A stretch of DNA of 64,000 nt, from the NCBI GenBank assembly GCA_016714645.1, contig JADKCI010000001.1, forward strand, positions 620,001 to 684,000. Reading direction: 5' to 3'. Source of the stretch: Chromatiaceae bacterium (GTDB lineage: Bacteria; Pseudomonadota; Gammaproteobacteria; Chromatiales; Chromatiaceae). Position 1 is the stretch's first letter. Each line of letters starts with the position of its first letter. The notes below the pieces were generated by a model that saw only the letters and a program-made list of their open reading frames with translations, was not told where the DNA came from and made no database searches. Shown here one piece after another: positions 53,518 through 61,641 of the stretch. The position numbers were made by a program, and so were the translations under genes.

Positions 53518-53792
53518 TGCAGGATGTCCGGCCATCAAAGGCCTATCGCGCCTCTTGTGCGCGGCATAGGGCGGTCGGAGGATGGCTCGCGGTCAGCCTG
53601 TGAAGGCGTGCATGCTGCGGATGTCTATATCCCGTCTCTGGAAGTGGGTTGTGGCCTCCCGGTGTGAAGACTGGAGCGACTGGCCATGCCCCGGATGAAA
53701 ATTCCGCCGGCTTGGGGTAGAGTGCCCCCTTTCAAAATAACAGATCCGGGGGCCTTGACCGGCCACTCCGGCACAAGAGGAGAGACACTGCC

Positions 53793-54485
53793 ATGGCCGC
53801 TGATTTCATCGCCCCCTCCATCCTGTCCGCCGACTTCGCCAAGTTGGGCGAGGAAGTCGATAATGTGCTGGCCGCTGGCGCCGACATCGTCCACTTCGAT
53901 GTCATGGACAATCACTATGTCCCCAACCTGACCATCGGCCCCCTGGTGTGCGAGGCCCTGCGCAAGCATGGCGTCACCGCCCCCATCGATGTTCATCTCA
54001 TGGTCAAGCCCGTGGATCGCATCGTCCCGGATTTCGCCAAGGCCGGAGCCACCTACATCACCTTCCACCCCGAGGCCAGCGAGCACGTCGACCGCACCCT
54101 CCAGCTCATCCGCAACGAAGGCTGCAAGGCCGGCCTGGTGTTTAATCCCGCCACGCCCCTGAGTTATCTGGACTATGTGATGGACAAGGTGGACATGATT
54201 CTCCTCATGTCCGTCAACCCCGGCTTCGGCGGCCAGAGCTTCATCCCCGCTACCCTGGAGAAGCTGCGTCAGGCGCGCAAGATGATTGACGACTCGGGTT
54301 ACGACATCCGGTTGGAGATCGATGGCGGTGTCAAGGCCGACAACATCGCCGAGATTAAGGCCGCCGGGGCCGATACCTTCGTCTCCGGCTCCGGCCTCTT
54401 CGGCTACGGCAAGGCCGAGGACCCGCACCGCTATGACACCATAGTCCGCCAGATGCGCGCGGCCCTCGCCAGCGTCGCCGGCTGA
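53793..54485 (+). CDS. rpe: Ribulose-phosphate 3-epimerase
   Basis: The 230-residue TIM-barrel enzyme interconverts ribulose 5-phosphate and xylulose 5-phosphate in the pentose phosphate and Calvin cycles. Signatures: APSILSADFAKLGEEV, HFDVMDNHYVPNLTIGP (metal and catalytic residues), HLMVKPVDR, LMSVNPGFGGQSF and LEIDGGVKADN. AGAGGAGAGA lies just before the ATG. It begins the order rpe-gph-trpE, with 13 bases to gph. A Calvin-cycle role would suit an autotrophic sulfur oxidiser. Confidence 0.97.
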   Translation: MAADFIAPSILSADFAKLGEEVDNVLAAGADIVHFDVMDNHYVPNLTIGPLVCEALRKHGVTAPIDVHLMVKPVDRIVPDFAKAGATYITFHPEASEHVDRTLQLIRNEGCKAGLVFNPATPLSYLDYVMDKVDMILLMSVNPGFGGQSFIPATLEKLRQARKMIDDSGYDIRLEIDGGVKADNIAEIKAAGADTFVSGSGLFGYGKAEDPHRYDTIVRQMRAALASVAG

Positions 54486-54498
54486 GGTTCACGGCATC

Positions 54499-55173
54499 AT
54501 GCGACCCCGGATGATCCTGATCGACCTGGACGGCACCCTGGTGGACAGCGTGCCGGATCTGGCCTTCTGCGTCGATGCCATGATGGCGCGTCTGGGCCGT
54601 CCGCCCCATGGGGAGGTGGCGGTGCGCAACTGGGTAGGCAACGGCGTCGAGCGCCTGGTGCGCCGTGCCCTCATTGGCCAGCTCAACGGTGAGCCGGAGG
54701 CGGCCGATTTCGAGCAGGCCTACCCCCTCTTCCTGGAACTCTATCGGGACAATACCTCCCGGCGTTCCTGCCTCTACCCCGGCATTCGCGAGGGGCTGGA
54801 CTGGCTCCAGGGCAACCACTACCGGCTCGGCTGCGTCACCAACAAGGCCGCCCAGTTCACCGAGCCCCTGCTGCGGGACCTGGGCGTCCGCGATGACTTC
54901 GAGATCGTCATCAGTGGCGACACCCTGCCCCGCAACAAGCCAGACCCCCTGCCGCTGCTCCATGCCGCCGCCCATTTTGGCGTTGATCCAGCCGAGGCCC
55001 TCATGATCGGGGACTCGGTAAGCGACGTGAAGGCCGCCCGGGCCGCGGGCTTTCGCATCTTCTGCATGACCTATGGCTACAACCATGGCCAGGATATCCG
55101 CGACTTCCATCCGGACGCGGTCATGGACTCCCTGGTCGAGGTCCGGGGGCTGTTGGAGGGGGCCGCCTCATGA
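54499..55173 (+). CDS. gph: Phosphoglycolate phosphatase
   Basis: The 224-residue HAD phosphatase removes phosphate from 2-phosphoglycolate, a by-product of Rubisco oxygenase activity and DNA repair. Motif I is LIDLDGTLVDS (about 6-16), motif II appears as VTNKAAQ, motif III as NKPDPLPLLHAA and motif IV as MIGDSVSDVKAARAAG. It overlaps trpE by ATGA at 55170-55173, so translation is coupled. Confidence 0.95.
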   Translation: MRPRMILIDLDGTLVDSVPDLAFCVDAMMARLGRPPHGEVAVRNWVGNGVERLVRRALIGQLNGEPEAADFEQAYPLFLELYRDNTSRRSCLYPGIREGLDWLQGNHYRLGCVTNKAAQFTEPLLRDLGVRDDFEIVISGDTLPRNKPDPLPLLHAAAHFGVDPAEALMIGDSVSDVKAARAAGFRIFCMTYGYNHGQDIRDFHPDAVMDSLVEVRGLLEGAAS

Positions 55174-56672
55174 CCCCCGAACGCTTCGCCAGCCTCGCCG
55201 CCGAAGGCTACAACCGTATCCCCCTGGTCCGCGAGGTCCTCGCCGACCTGGACACCCCCCTCAGCGCCTACCTCAAGCTCGCGGGCGGGCCCTATTCCTG
55301 CCTCTTCGAGTCCGTCCACGGCGGTGAGAAGTGGGGCCGCTACTCCATCCTCGTCCTGCCCAGCCGCACCCGGCTTGAGGTCAGCGGTCACCGCCTGCGT
55401 CTCTGGACCGACGGCCGGCTGATCGAGGAGGAGGAGACGGCGGATCCCCTGGCCTGGATCGCGGCCTTCCAGCGCCGCTTTAAGGTGGCCCCCACCCCCG
55501 AAGGCATGCCCCGCTTCGCCGGTGGCCTGGCCGGCTATTTCGGCTACGACAGCATCCGCTACATCGAGCCGCGCCTGGCCCAGTGCCCCAACCCGGATCC
55601 CCTGGGCACCCCGGACATCCTGCTCATGGTCGCAGACGAAATCGTCGTCTTCGACAATCTGAGCGGACGCCTGTATATCATCATCCACCTGGATCCCACC
55701 GCCGGCGAGTCCCTGGCGGATGGCGAGGCCCGGCTCAATGCCCTCATCCTGCTCATGCGCCGCGGCGCCCCGCGCCCGCCCCCGGGCCTGGCCCGGCAGG
55801 TCAGCGAGACCGACTTCGTTTCCGGCTTCACCGAGGCGGGCTTCAAGGGGGCGGTGGAGCGCATCAAGGACTACATCCTGGCGGGCGACTGCATGCAGGT
55901 AGTCCTCTCCCAGCGCCTGTCCATCCCCTTCCAGGCCCGGCCCCTGGACCTCTACCGGGCCTTGCGCGGCCTCAACCCCTCGCCCTACATGCACTTCATG
56001 GACCTGGGGAGCTTCCAGATCGTTGGCTCCTCGCCGGAGATTCTGACTCGTCTGGAGGAGGGGGTCGTTACCGTCCGCCCCATCGCCGGCACCCGCCGCC
56101 GTGGTCACACCGAGGCCGAGGACCGGGCCCTGGAGGAGGAGCTCCTGGCCGACCCCAAGGAGCTGGCGGAGCACTTGATGCTGATCGACCTGGGCCGCAA
56201 CGACGTGGGCCGCGTCGCCCGTATCGGTACCGTGCGCCTCACCGAGCGCATGATCGTCGAGCGCTATTCCCACGTCATGCACATCGTCTCCAACGTCATC
56301 GGTGAGTTGCACGAGGGTCTCGATGCCATCGACGTGCTGCGCGCCACCTTTCCCGCCGGCACCGTCTCCGGCGCTCCCAAGATCCGCGCCATGGAGATCA
56401 TCGACGAGCTGGAGCCGGTAAAACGCGGCATTTATTCCGGTGCCGTCGGCTACCTGTCCTGGAACGGCAACATGGACACGGCCATCGCCATCCGCACCGC
56501 CGTCATCAAGGACGGCCAGCTCCACATCCAGGCCGGCGCCGGCATCGTCGCCGATTCGGTTCCGGCGTTGGAATGGCAGGAGACCATGAACAAGGGTCGG
56601 GCCATTTTCCGCGCCGTCGCCATGGCCGAGGCTGGTATCGAGCGCCAGGGTTGCGTCTCCGATGCGAGTTGA
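55170..56672 (+). CDS. trpE: Anthranilate synthase component I
   Basis: The 500-residue enzyme converts chorismate and ammonia (from TrpG) to anthranilate, the first step of tryptophan synthesis. The N-terminal regulatory region has AYLKLAGGPYSCLFESV, containing the LxxxxxSxLLES-like feedback pocket. The chorismate-binding core shows PIAGTRRRGHTEAEDRALEE, LMLIDLGRNDVGRVA, VMHIVSNVIGEL, GTVSGAPKIRAMEI and QAGAGIVADSVPALEW. Length is normal. It ends the rpe-gph-trpE set; trpG is not in the window, and the next genes are a toxin-antitoxin pair on the other strand. Confidence 0.97.
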   Translation: MTPERFASLAAEGYNRIPLVREVLADLDTPLSAYLKLAGGPYSCLFESVHGGEKWGRYSILVLPSRTRLEVSGHRLRLWTDGRLIEEEETADPLAWIAAFQRRFKVAPTPEGMPRFAGGLAGYFGYDSIRYIEPRLAQCPNPDPLGTPDILLMVADEIVVFDNLSGRLYIIIHLDPTAGESLADGEARLNALILLMRRGAPRPPPGLARQVSETDFVSGFTEAGFKGAVERIKDYILAGDCMQVVLSQRLSIPFQARPLDLYRALRGLNPSPYMHFMDLGSFQIVGSSPEILTRLEEGVVTVRPIAGTRRRGHTEAEDRALEEELLADPKELAEHLMLIDLGRNDVGRVARIGTVRLTERMIVERYSHVMHIVSNVIGELHEGLDAIDVLRATFPAGTVSGAPKIRAMEIIDELEPVKRGIYSGAVGYLSWNGNMDTAIAIRTAVIKDGQLHIQAGAGIVADSVPALEWQETMNKGRAIFRAVAMAEAGIERQGCVSDAS

Positions 56673-56775
56673 AGCCGGTGGGGCTTGACGGGCAGGAACG
56701 GAAAGGGCTGCACCGGATTTGCTCGCCTTTATCAACGGCGGCTTGGGTGGTGCGTCCGGGCACTTAGGTCCGGCT

Positions 56776-57039
56776 TTATTCATAGTGCGTCCAAAGCCGT
56801 ATGACTTTGACGACCTGCTCGGTCGCGAGGACTTGATAGACGATCCGATGCTGGATATTGATGCGCCGCGAATAGGCACCGGCGAGATCGCCGACCAGCT
56901 TTTCGTAAGGGGGTGGGTTTTGCAGGGGATCATGTTCGAGTAGGGCCAACAGGGCCCGGGCCTTGCCCTCCAGCCCGGACGCGGCAAGTTTTCTTGCGTC
57001 CTTCTGGGCCTGCTTGGTGTACACCAAGGACCACTTCAC
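56776..57039 (-). CDS. yoeB: YoeB/Txe-family mRNA interferase toxin
   Basis: The 87-residue product fits the RelE-superfamily YoeB toxin, which cuts mRNA at the ribosome A site. Seen: WSLVYTKQAQKDARKLAA, NPPPYEKLVGDLAGAYSRRI and the catalytic tail NIQHRIVYQV...RLWTHYE, with the family's H-Y end. GTG 57039 is chosen because it overlaps the antitoxin stop as GTGA, the usual coupling; the frame extends to ATG 57060. Toxicity is held in check by the YefM partner encoded just upstream. Confidence 0.93.
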   Translation of the reverse strand: MKWSLVYTKQAQKDARKLAASGLEGKARALLALLEHDPLQNPPPYEKLVGDLAGAYSRRINIQHRIVYQVLATEQVVKVIRLWTHYE

Positions 57040-57278
57040 CAGTTCAATTCCTTGGCGCATTCCGCCAGCGGGGTTGCCATGCCCTTTTGGATCGATTCCC
57101 TCATGCCTGGCACGGACAGCAGGTAAAGGGTTTCAGCGATGGCATTCCAGTCTTCTTCGGAAACCAACACCGCATTCCCTCTTTTCCCCGTAATGACAAT
57201 GGGTCGATGGGTGCTGGCAGCCTCGTCGATCAAGCTGTAAAGCTTGGAACGTGCCTCGGTTGCAGTGAGCGACGTCAT
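57036..57278 (-). CDS. yefM: YefM-family antitoxin
   Basis: The 80-residue product is a Phd/YefM-type antitoxin: TATEARSKLYSLIDEA at the N-terminal DNA-binding region, RPIVITGKRGNAVLVSEEDW in the middle and a C-terminal tail that would wrap the toxin (MRESIQKGMATPLAECAKEL). GAGAGG lies 8 bases before ATG 57278; ATG 57281 directly upstream is also possible. It probably represses its own operon through the palindrome at 57300-57317. Confidence 0.93.
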   Translation of the reverse strand: MTSLTATEARSKLYSLIDEAASTHRPIVITGKRGNAVLVSEEDWNAIAETLYLLSVPGMRESIQKGMATPLAECAKELNW

Positions 57279-57299
57279 CATCTTTACCTCTCGGCGTAA

Positions 57300-57317
57300 T
57301 GTACGTTTTCGCGTACG
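57300..57317. promoter_or_regulatory. Candidate YefM operator
   Basis: TGTACG and CGTACG cores lie either side of a 6-base spacer, about 22 bases before the antitoxin start. The E. coli YefM operator is built on TGTACA-type hexamers, so the resemblance is good. Confidence 0.5.
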
Positions 57318-57499
57318 CTTGGCAAGGATATCGATCTGCTTGCCAAGATGCAAAGGCGTCATGATCCCACCGCATTCCCTGGGTGCGGGTCGGCAAATCA
57401 GGATCGGTTCGGTCAGATCGGCAATCCCCGGATGCCTATTCCCGCTTTACTCGGGATAATAGGACATCGCATCCCCAGCCCCACCTCTGTTCCCGACCC

Positions 57500-58660
57500 G
57501 TGACCCGCGCTCGTCCTCCCCTTGGCATCCTGCTATTGACGGTCTTCGGCTTCAGCACCCTCTATGCACCCCAACCCCTCTTGCCGGTGCTGGCGGAGGC
57601 CTTTGGCCGGGGGCCGACGGAGGCCTCCCTCCTCATTACCCTGGCCATGCTGCCCCTGGCTTGCGCGCCCCTGGTCTATGGCTATCTGCTGGTTTCGGTG
57701 CCGGCGCGGCCCATGCTGGCGGGCGCGGCCCTGCTGTTGGCCCTGTGCCAACTCGGGCTGGCGCTGGCGGATACCTGGTGGCTGATGCTGACCCTGCGCC
57801 TCTTGATCGGCCTCTGTCTGCCGGCCCTCTTCACGGCCCTCATGACCTTCGTGGCCGCCTCGGCCACCGCCGAGAATCTGCGCCAGTCCCTGGCCTGGTA
57901 TATCGCCGCTACCATCCTCGGTGGTTTCGCCGGCCGAGCCATCAGTGGGCTCGTGGCCTCGGTCTGGGACTGGCGGTTGGCGCTGGGGATCTGGGCGCCG
58001 GCCTTGCTGGTCATGGGGCTCTGGACCCTGCGCCTGCCGGGGCGCCAGGAGAGCCGCTTCGTGCGGGTGACGCCGCGCGTCTTCCAGGTCGTGATGGAGA
58101 GACCCGGCGCCCCCCAGGCCTATCTCACAGTTTTTTCTATTTTCTTCGTCTTCGCGGCGGTGCTGAATGTCCTACCCTTTCATATGGTTGACCAAGACCC
58201 GGGTGCGGGGGCCGCGGGCATTGGCTTTGCCTATCTGGGTTACCTTTCCGGCCTGCTGGTCTCCCTCAATACGGAACGACTGAGCCGCCTGTTCCAGTCC
58301 GAGGGCCCCCTCTATGCCCTGGGTCTGGGGCTCTATGCCCTGGGTCTCGGGCTATTCGCCCTGTCCGCCACGGTTGGGGTCTATCTGGCCATGTTCGCCT
58401 TCTGTGGCGGCATGTTCCTCATCCACACCCGCCTCTCGGGCCAGGTCAATCAAATGGGCGGTCCGCATCGGGGGGTCGTCAATGGTATCTATATCGCCGC
58501 CTATTACTTGGGGGGGAGTTTGGGCTCCTGGCTGGCGGTGGAGGTCTATCGCTACCTGGGCTGGCTGCCCTTTCTGACCGCCGTCGCCCTGGTTCTGGGC
58601 CTGGCCGGCCATGGCCTGCGGGGCATGTTACGGCGGGAGACTCGGCAGGCACCGGCATGA
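57500..58660 (+). CDS. MFS transporter, YnfM-like
   Basis: The product (386 residues from GTG 57500) is a 12-helix major facilitator transporter. The N-terminal FSTLYAPQPLLPVLAEAFGR and TEASLLITLAMLPLACAPLVYGY match YnfM/YybF-type drug exporters; the A-loop motif is weak. Substrate unknown. The frame is open back to 57383, but those residues (hydrophilic, His/Arg-rich) do not look like a transporter start; no strong ribosome binding site decides the matter. Confidence 0.82.
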   Translation: MTRARPPLGILLLTVFGFSTLYAPQPLLPVLAEAFGRGPTEASLLITLAMLPLACAPLVYGYLLVSVPARPMLAGAALLLALCQLGLALADTWWLMLTLRLLIGLCLPALFTALMTFVAASATAENLRQSLAWYIAATILGGFAGRAISGLVASVWDWRLALGIWAPALLVMGLWTLRLPGRQESRFVRVTPRVFQVVMERPGAPQAYLTVFSIFFVFAAVLNVLPFHMVDQDPGAGAAGIGFAYLGYLSGLLVSLNTERLSRLFQSEGPLYALGLGLYALGLGLFALSATVGVYLAMFAFCGGMFLIHTRLSGQVNQMGGPHRGVVNGIYIAAYYLGGSLGSWLAVEVYRYLGWLPFLTAVALVLGLAGHGLRGMLRRETRQAPA

Positions 58661-58699
58661 CCGGGCGCCGCCGGCCGGCCGGGGTGTCAATATTGACTA

Positions 58700-58709
58700 T
58701 TGTCGACAA
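58700..58709. promoter_or_regulatory. Palindrome TTGTCGACAA, first of two before prpE
   Basis: A perfect 10-bp palindrome of the kind bound by FCD-type GntR regulators lies just upstream of the -35 box at 58716. A GntR-FCD gene lies in the same locus. A second identical copy is at 58762-58771. Confidence 0.6.
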
Positions 58710-58715
58710 AGGGGG

Positions 58716-58743
58716 TTGACATAACGGAAATAGAGAGTATTTT
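58716..58743 (+). promoter_or_regulatory. Candidate prpE promoter
   Basis: TTGACA at 58716-58721 is followed after 16 bases by TATTTT (58738-58743). The two TTGTCGACAA palindromes flank it on both sides, the layout expected of a repressed promoter. Confidence 0.5.
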
Positions 58744-58761
58744 TGCCAATTCTGGGGCGGA

Positions 58762-58771
58762 TTGTCGACAA
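58762..58771. promoter_or_regulatory. Palindrome TTGTCGACAA, second copy
   Basis: Identical to the copy 62 bases upstream, extended here to ATTGTCGACAAT. It lies about 18 bases after the -10 box of the candidate promoter, where a bound repressor would block initiation or early elongation. Confidence 0.6.
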
Positions 58772-58850
58772 TCTGCCGCGGCTGACGGGCGCCCCGATGC
58801 ATCCGCGATCATAACAACACTCATTTATCGTTTACCGAGGAGAGATGGTC

Positions 58851-60746
58851 ATGACTTACGACGAGGTCTATCAGCGTTCCCTGTCCGATCCCGAGGGTTT
58901 CTGGGGGGATGCCGCCCAGGCGATCCATTGGGACAAGACCTGGGATCGGGTCCTGGATGACAGCAAGCCCCCCTTCTATCGCTGGTTCGCCGGCGGCATG
59001 TTGAACACCTGCTACAACGCCGTGGACCGTCATGTCGAGGCCGGGCGCGGTGATCAGGCCGCCATCATCTACGACAGCCCCGTCACCGGCACCCAGCGCA
59101 CTATCAGCTATGCCGAGCTGCTGGACCAGGTCTCCCGCTGCGCCGGCGCCCTCGCCAACCTGGGCGTGGTCAAGGGCGATCGTGTCATCATCTACATGCC
59201 CATGGTCCCGGAGGCCGCCATCGCCATGCTGGCCTGCGCCCGCCTCGGCGCCGTGCATTCCGTGGTCTTCGGCGGCTTCTCCGCCCGCGAGCTGTCCACC
59301 CGCATCGAGGACGCCAAGCCCAAGGTGATGGTCGCGGGTTCCTGCGGCATCGAGCCGAACCGGGTGGTTCATTACAAGCCGCTGCTGGATCAGGCCATCG
59401 AGATGTCCAGCCACAAGCCCCAGAGTTGCCTGGTGCTGCGGCGTCCTCAGGAGCCCGGCACTATGATCGCCGGCCGCGACTTCGATTGGGACGAGGCCAT
59501 CGCCACGGCCCAGCCCCATCCCTGCGTCTCCGTCGCCGCCACCGACCCCCTCTATATCCTCTACACCTCCGGCACCACCGGCCTGCCCAAGGGCGTGGTG
59601 CGCGACAACGGCGGCCACGCCGTGGCCATGTATTGGAGCATGAAGAACCTCTATGCCATGGAGCCGGGCGAGGTCTTCTGGGCCGCCTCCGATGTCGGCT
59701 GGGTGGTGGGTCACTCCTATATCGTTTACGCACCGCTCCTCTACGGCTGCACCACCCTCATCTACGAGGGCAAGCCCGTTGGCACCCCGGACGCCGGCGC
59801 CTTCTGGCGGGTCATCAGCGAGCATGGGGTCTCCGTCATGTTCACCGCCCCCACCGCCTTCCGCGCCATCAAGCGCGTCGATTCCAAGGCCGAACACCTG
59901 GCGCGCTACGACATGTCCGGCTTCCGCGCCCTCTTCCTCGCCGGGGAGCGCTGCGATCCCGATACCCTGCAATGGGCCCAGCATATTCTCCAAGTGCCCG
60001 TCATCGACCACTGGTGGCAGACCGAGACGGGCTGGGGCATCGCCGCCAACTGCCTGGGCATCGAGCCCCTGCCGGTCAAGCCCGGCTCGCCGACCAAGGC
60101 CGTGCCCGGCTACGACGTGCGCATCCTGGATGACGACGGCCATGAGCAGGCCCCGGGCGAGATCGGGCGCATCATGATCAAGCTACCCCTGCCGCCGGCC
60201 TGCCTGCCGACCCTGTGGCAGAACGACGACCGCTATGTCGAGTCCTACCTCAGCGCCGAACCGGGTTACTACCTGACCGGCGATGCCGGCATGAAGGACG
60301 AGGAGGGCTACCTCTTCATCATGAGTCGCATCGACGACATCATTAATGTCGCCGGCCACCGCCTCTCCACCGGCGGCATGGAGGAGGTCCTGTCCTCCCA
60401 CCCGGACGTCGCCGAATGCGCCGTCATCGGCGTTGCCGACGCCCTCAAGGGCGAGATCCCCCTAGGCCTGGTGGTCCTCAAGAGCGGTGTCGAGAAGCCC
60501 GAAGACCAGATTGACCGCGAGCTGGTGGCCCTGGTGCGGGAGAAGATCGGCCCGGTGGCGGACTTCAAGAAGGTCATCGTGGTCGAGCGTCTGCCCAAGA
60601 CCCGCTCCGGCAAGACCCTGCGTGGCACCATGAAGCGCATCGCCGACGGCCAGGCCTTCAACATGCCCGCGACCATCGATGATCCCGCCATCCTCGACGA
60701 GATCGCGGCCAAGCTGCAAACCATCGGCTACGCCCATCAGGCCTGA
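58851..60746 (+). CDS. prpE: Propionate-CoA ligase
   Basis: The 631-residue enzyme activates propionate with ATP and CoA to propionyl-CoA, the entry to the methylcitrate cycle. It belongs to the acetyl-CoA synthetase-like adenylate-forming family: YTSGTTGLPKGVVRDNGGHA (P-loop), WWQTETGWGI, YYLTGDAGMKDEEGY, and the catalytic lysine region RLPKTRSGKTLRGTMKRIA. VVFGGFSA and DVGWVVGHSYI are typical of PrpE. GAGGAG at 58837-58842 favours ATG 58851; ATG 58845 is also possible. It is separated from gntR-prpBC-acnD by a long inverted repeat. Confidence 0.95.
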   Translation: MTYDEVYQRSLSDPEGFWGDAAQAIHWDKTWDRVLDDSKPPFYRWFAGGMLNTCYNAVDRHVEAGRGDQAAIIYDSPVTGTQRTISYAELLDQVSRCAGALANLGVVKGDRVIIYMPMVPEAAIAMLACARLGAVHSVVFGGFSARELSTRIEDAKPKVMVAGSCGIEPNRVVHYKPLLDQAIEMSSHKPQSCLVLRRPQEPGTMIAGRDFDWDEAIATAQPHPCVSVAATDPLYILYTSGTTGLPKGVVRDNGGHAVAMYWSMKNLYAMEPGEVFWAASDVGWVVGHSYIVYAPLLYGCTTLIYEGKPVGTPDAGAFWRVISEHGVSVMFTAPTAFRAIKRVDSKAEHLARYDMSGFRALFLAGERCDPDTLQWAQHILQVPVIDHWWQTETGWGIAANCLGIEPLPVKPGSPTKAVPGYDVRILDDDGHEQAPGEIGRIMIKLPLPPACLPTLWQNDDRYVESYLSAEPGYYLTGDAGMKDEEGYLFIMSRIDDIINVAGHRLSTGGMEEVLSSHPDVAECAVIGVADALKGEIPLGLVVLKSGVEKPEDQIDRELVALVREKIGPVADFKKVIVVERLPKTRSGKTLRGTMKRIADGQAFNMPATIDDPAILDEIAAKLQTIGYAHQA

Positions 60747-60784
60747 TGCCAGCTCCGGCCCCGGGCGGACAGGACGGACAAGGC

Positions 60785-60885
60785 GGGTCGGGTGGCCGCG
60801 GGCGGGGGTGTCGACCGCAGGGATGCGGTCGCCAAGCCTACAGGGATGTATTTACGGCGTCTCCCGCCCGCGGCCACCCGACCCG
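60785..60885 (+). repeat. Long inverted repeat with internal hairpin between prpE and gntR
   Basis: Perfect 23-bp arms at 60785-60807 and 60863-60885 (beginning CGGGTCGGGTGGCCGCGGGC) enclose 55 bases. Inside the loop, GACCGC (60814-60819) and GCGGTC (60826-60831) form a second hairpin around AGGGAT, and CAGGGATG occurs twice. This may be a dispersed palindromic repeat and could end or attenuate the prpE transcript. Confidence 0.8.
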
Positions 60886-60911
60886 GGCAGAGCTCCGCAC
60901 ATTGATCACTG

Positions 60912-61619
60912 ATGGGCATCGCCACTCGCTCCATGCATGACCAGGACATCACCCTCGCCGACCAGATCTACACCCGGATGCGCCGAGAGATCGTGGAGGG
61001 CCAGATCCCGCCGGGCTCCAAAATGAGCGAGCCCGAACTGGCGCGGCGCTACGGCATCAGCCGGGGCCCGCTGCGAGAGGCGATGCGGCGGCTGGAGTCC
61101 TCCAGCCTGGTGGTGCGCCGGGCCAACGTCGGGGCGCGGGTCATCGAACTGTCCAGCCCCCAGTTGCTGGATCTCTATTACCTGCGCGAGGCCCTGGAGG
61201 GCCTGGCGGCCCGACTGGCGGCGGAGCGCATGAGCGCGGCGGAGATCGACGAATTGCGCGCCCTCATCGCCCTTCACGAGCGCCAGGTCGCCCAGGACCG
61301 CGGTCTGGCCTATTACCAGAGCGAGGGCGATCTGGACTTTCACTTCTGCATCGTGCGTGGCAGTCATAACGCTCGCCTGCAGGACCTGCTGGAGAATGAC
61401 CTCTACCACCTGGTGCGCATGTATCGCTGCCAGTTCGGCATGGTCGGGCCCCGCGCCCCCACCGCCCTGCGGGAGCATGGGCAGATTGTCGAGGCCATTG
61501 CCGCGCGCGATGGCGAACTGGCGGAGATCCTGATGCGCCGCCATATCCGCGCCTCCCGCCAGCAGGTGGAGCGACGCCTGAGCGGCGAATGGCCGCAACC
61601 GACCCCTTTGACCCATTGA
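60912..61619 (+). CDS. GntR-family (FCD) transcriptional regulator
   Basis: The 235-residue product has an N-terminal winged helix (about 15-80; LADQIYTRMRREIVEGQIPP, ELARRYGISRGPLREAMRRLE) and an FCD ligand-binding domain (about 90-220) with metal-binding-type residues in DLDFHFCIVRGSHN and HGQIVEAIAARD and a final RRHIRASR. Its place directly before prpB (10 bases) makes it the probable regulator of propionate catabolism, with 2-methylcitrate or a related intermediate as the likely effector. ATG 60933 is an alternative start; neither has a clear ribosome binding site. Confidence 0.92.
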   Translation: MGIATRSMHDQDITLADQIYTRMRREIVEGQIPPGSKMSEPELARRYGISRGPLREAMRRLESSSLVVRRANVGARVIELSSPQLLDLYYLREALEGLAARLAAERMSAAEIDELRALIALHERQVAQDRGLAYYQSEGDLDFHFCIVRGSHNARLQDLLENDLYHLVRMYRCQFGMVGPRAPTALREHGQIVEAIAARDGELAEILMRRHIRASRQQVERRLSGEWPQPTPLTH

Positions 61620-61641
61620 TTAAAGCACCGTGAGAACCACC

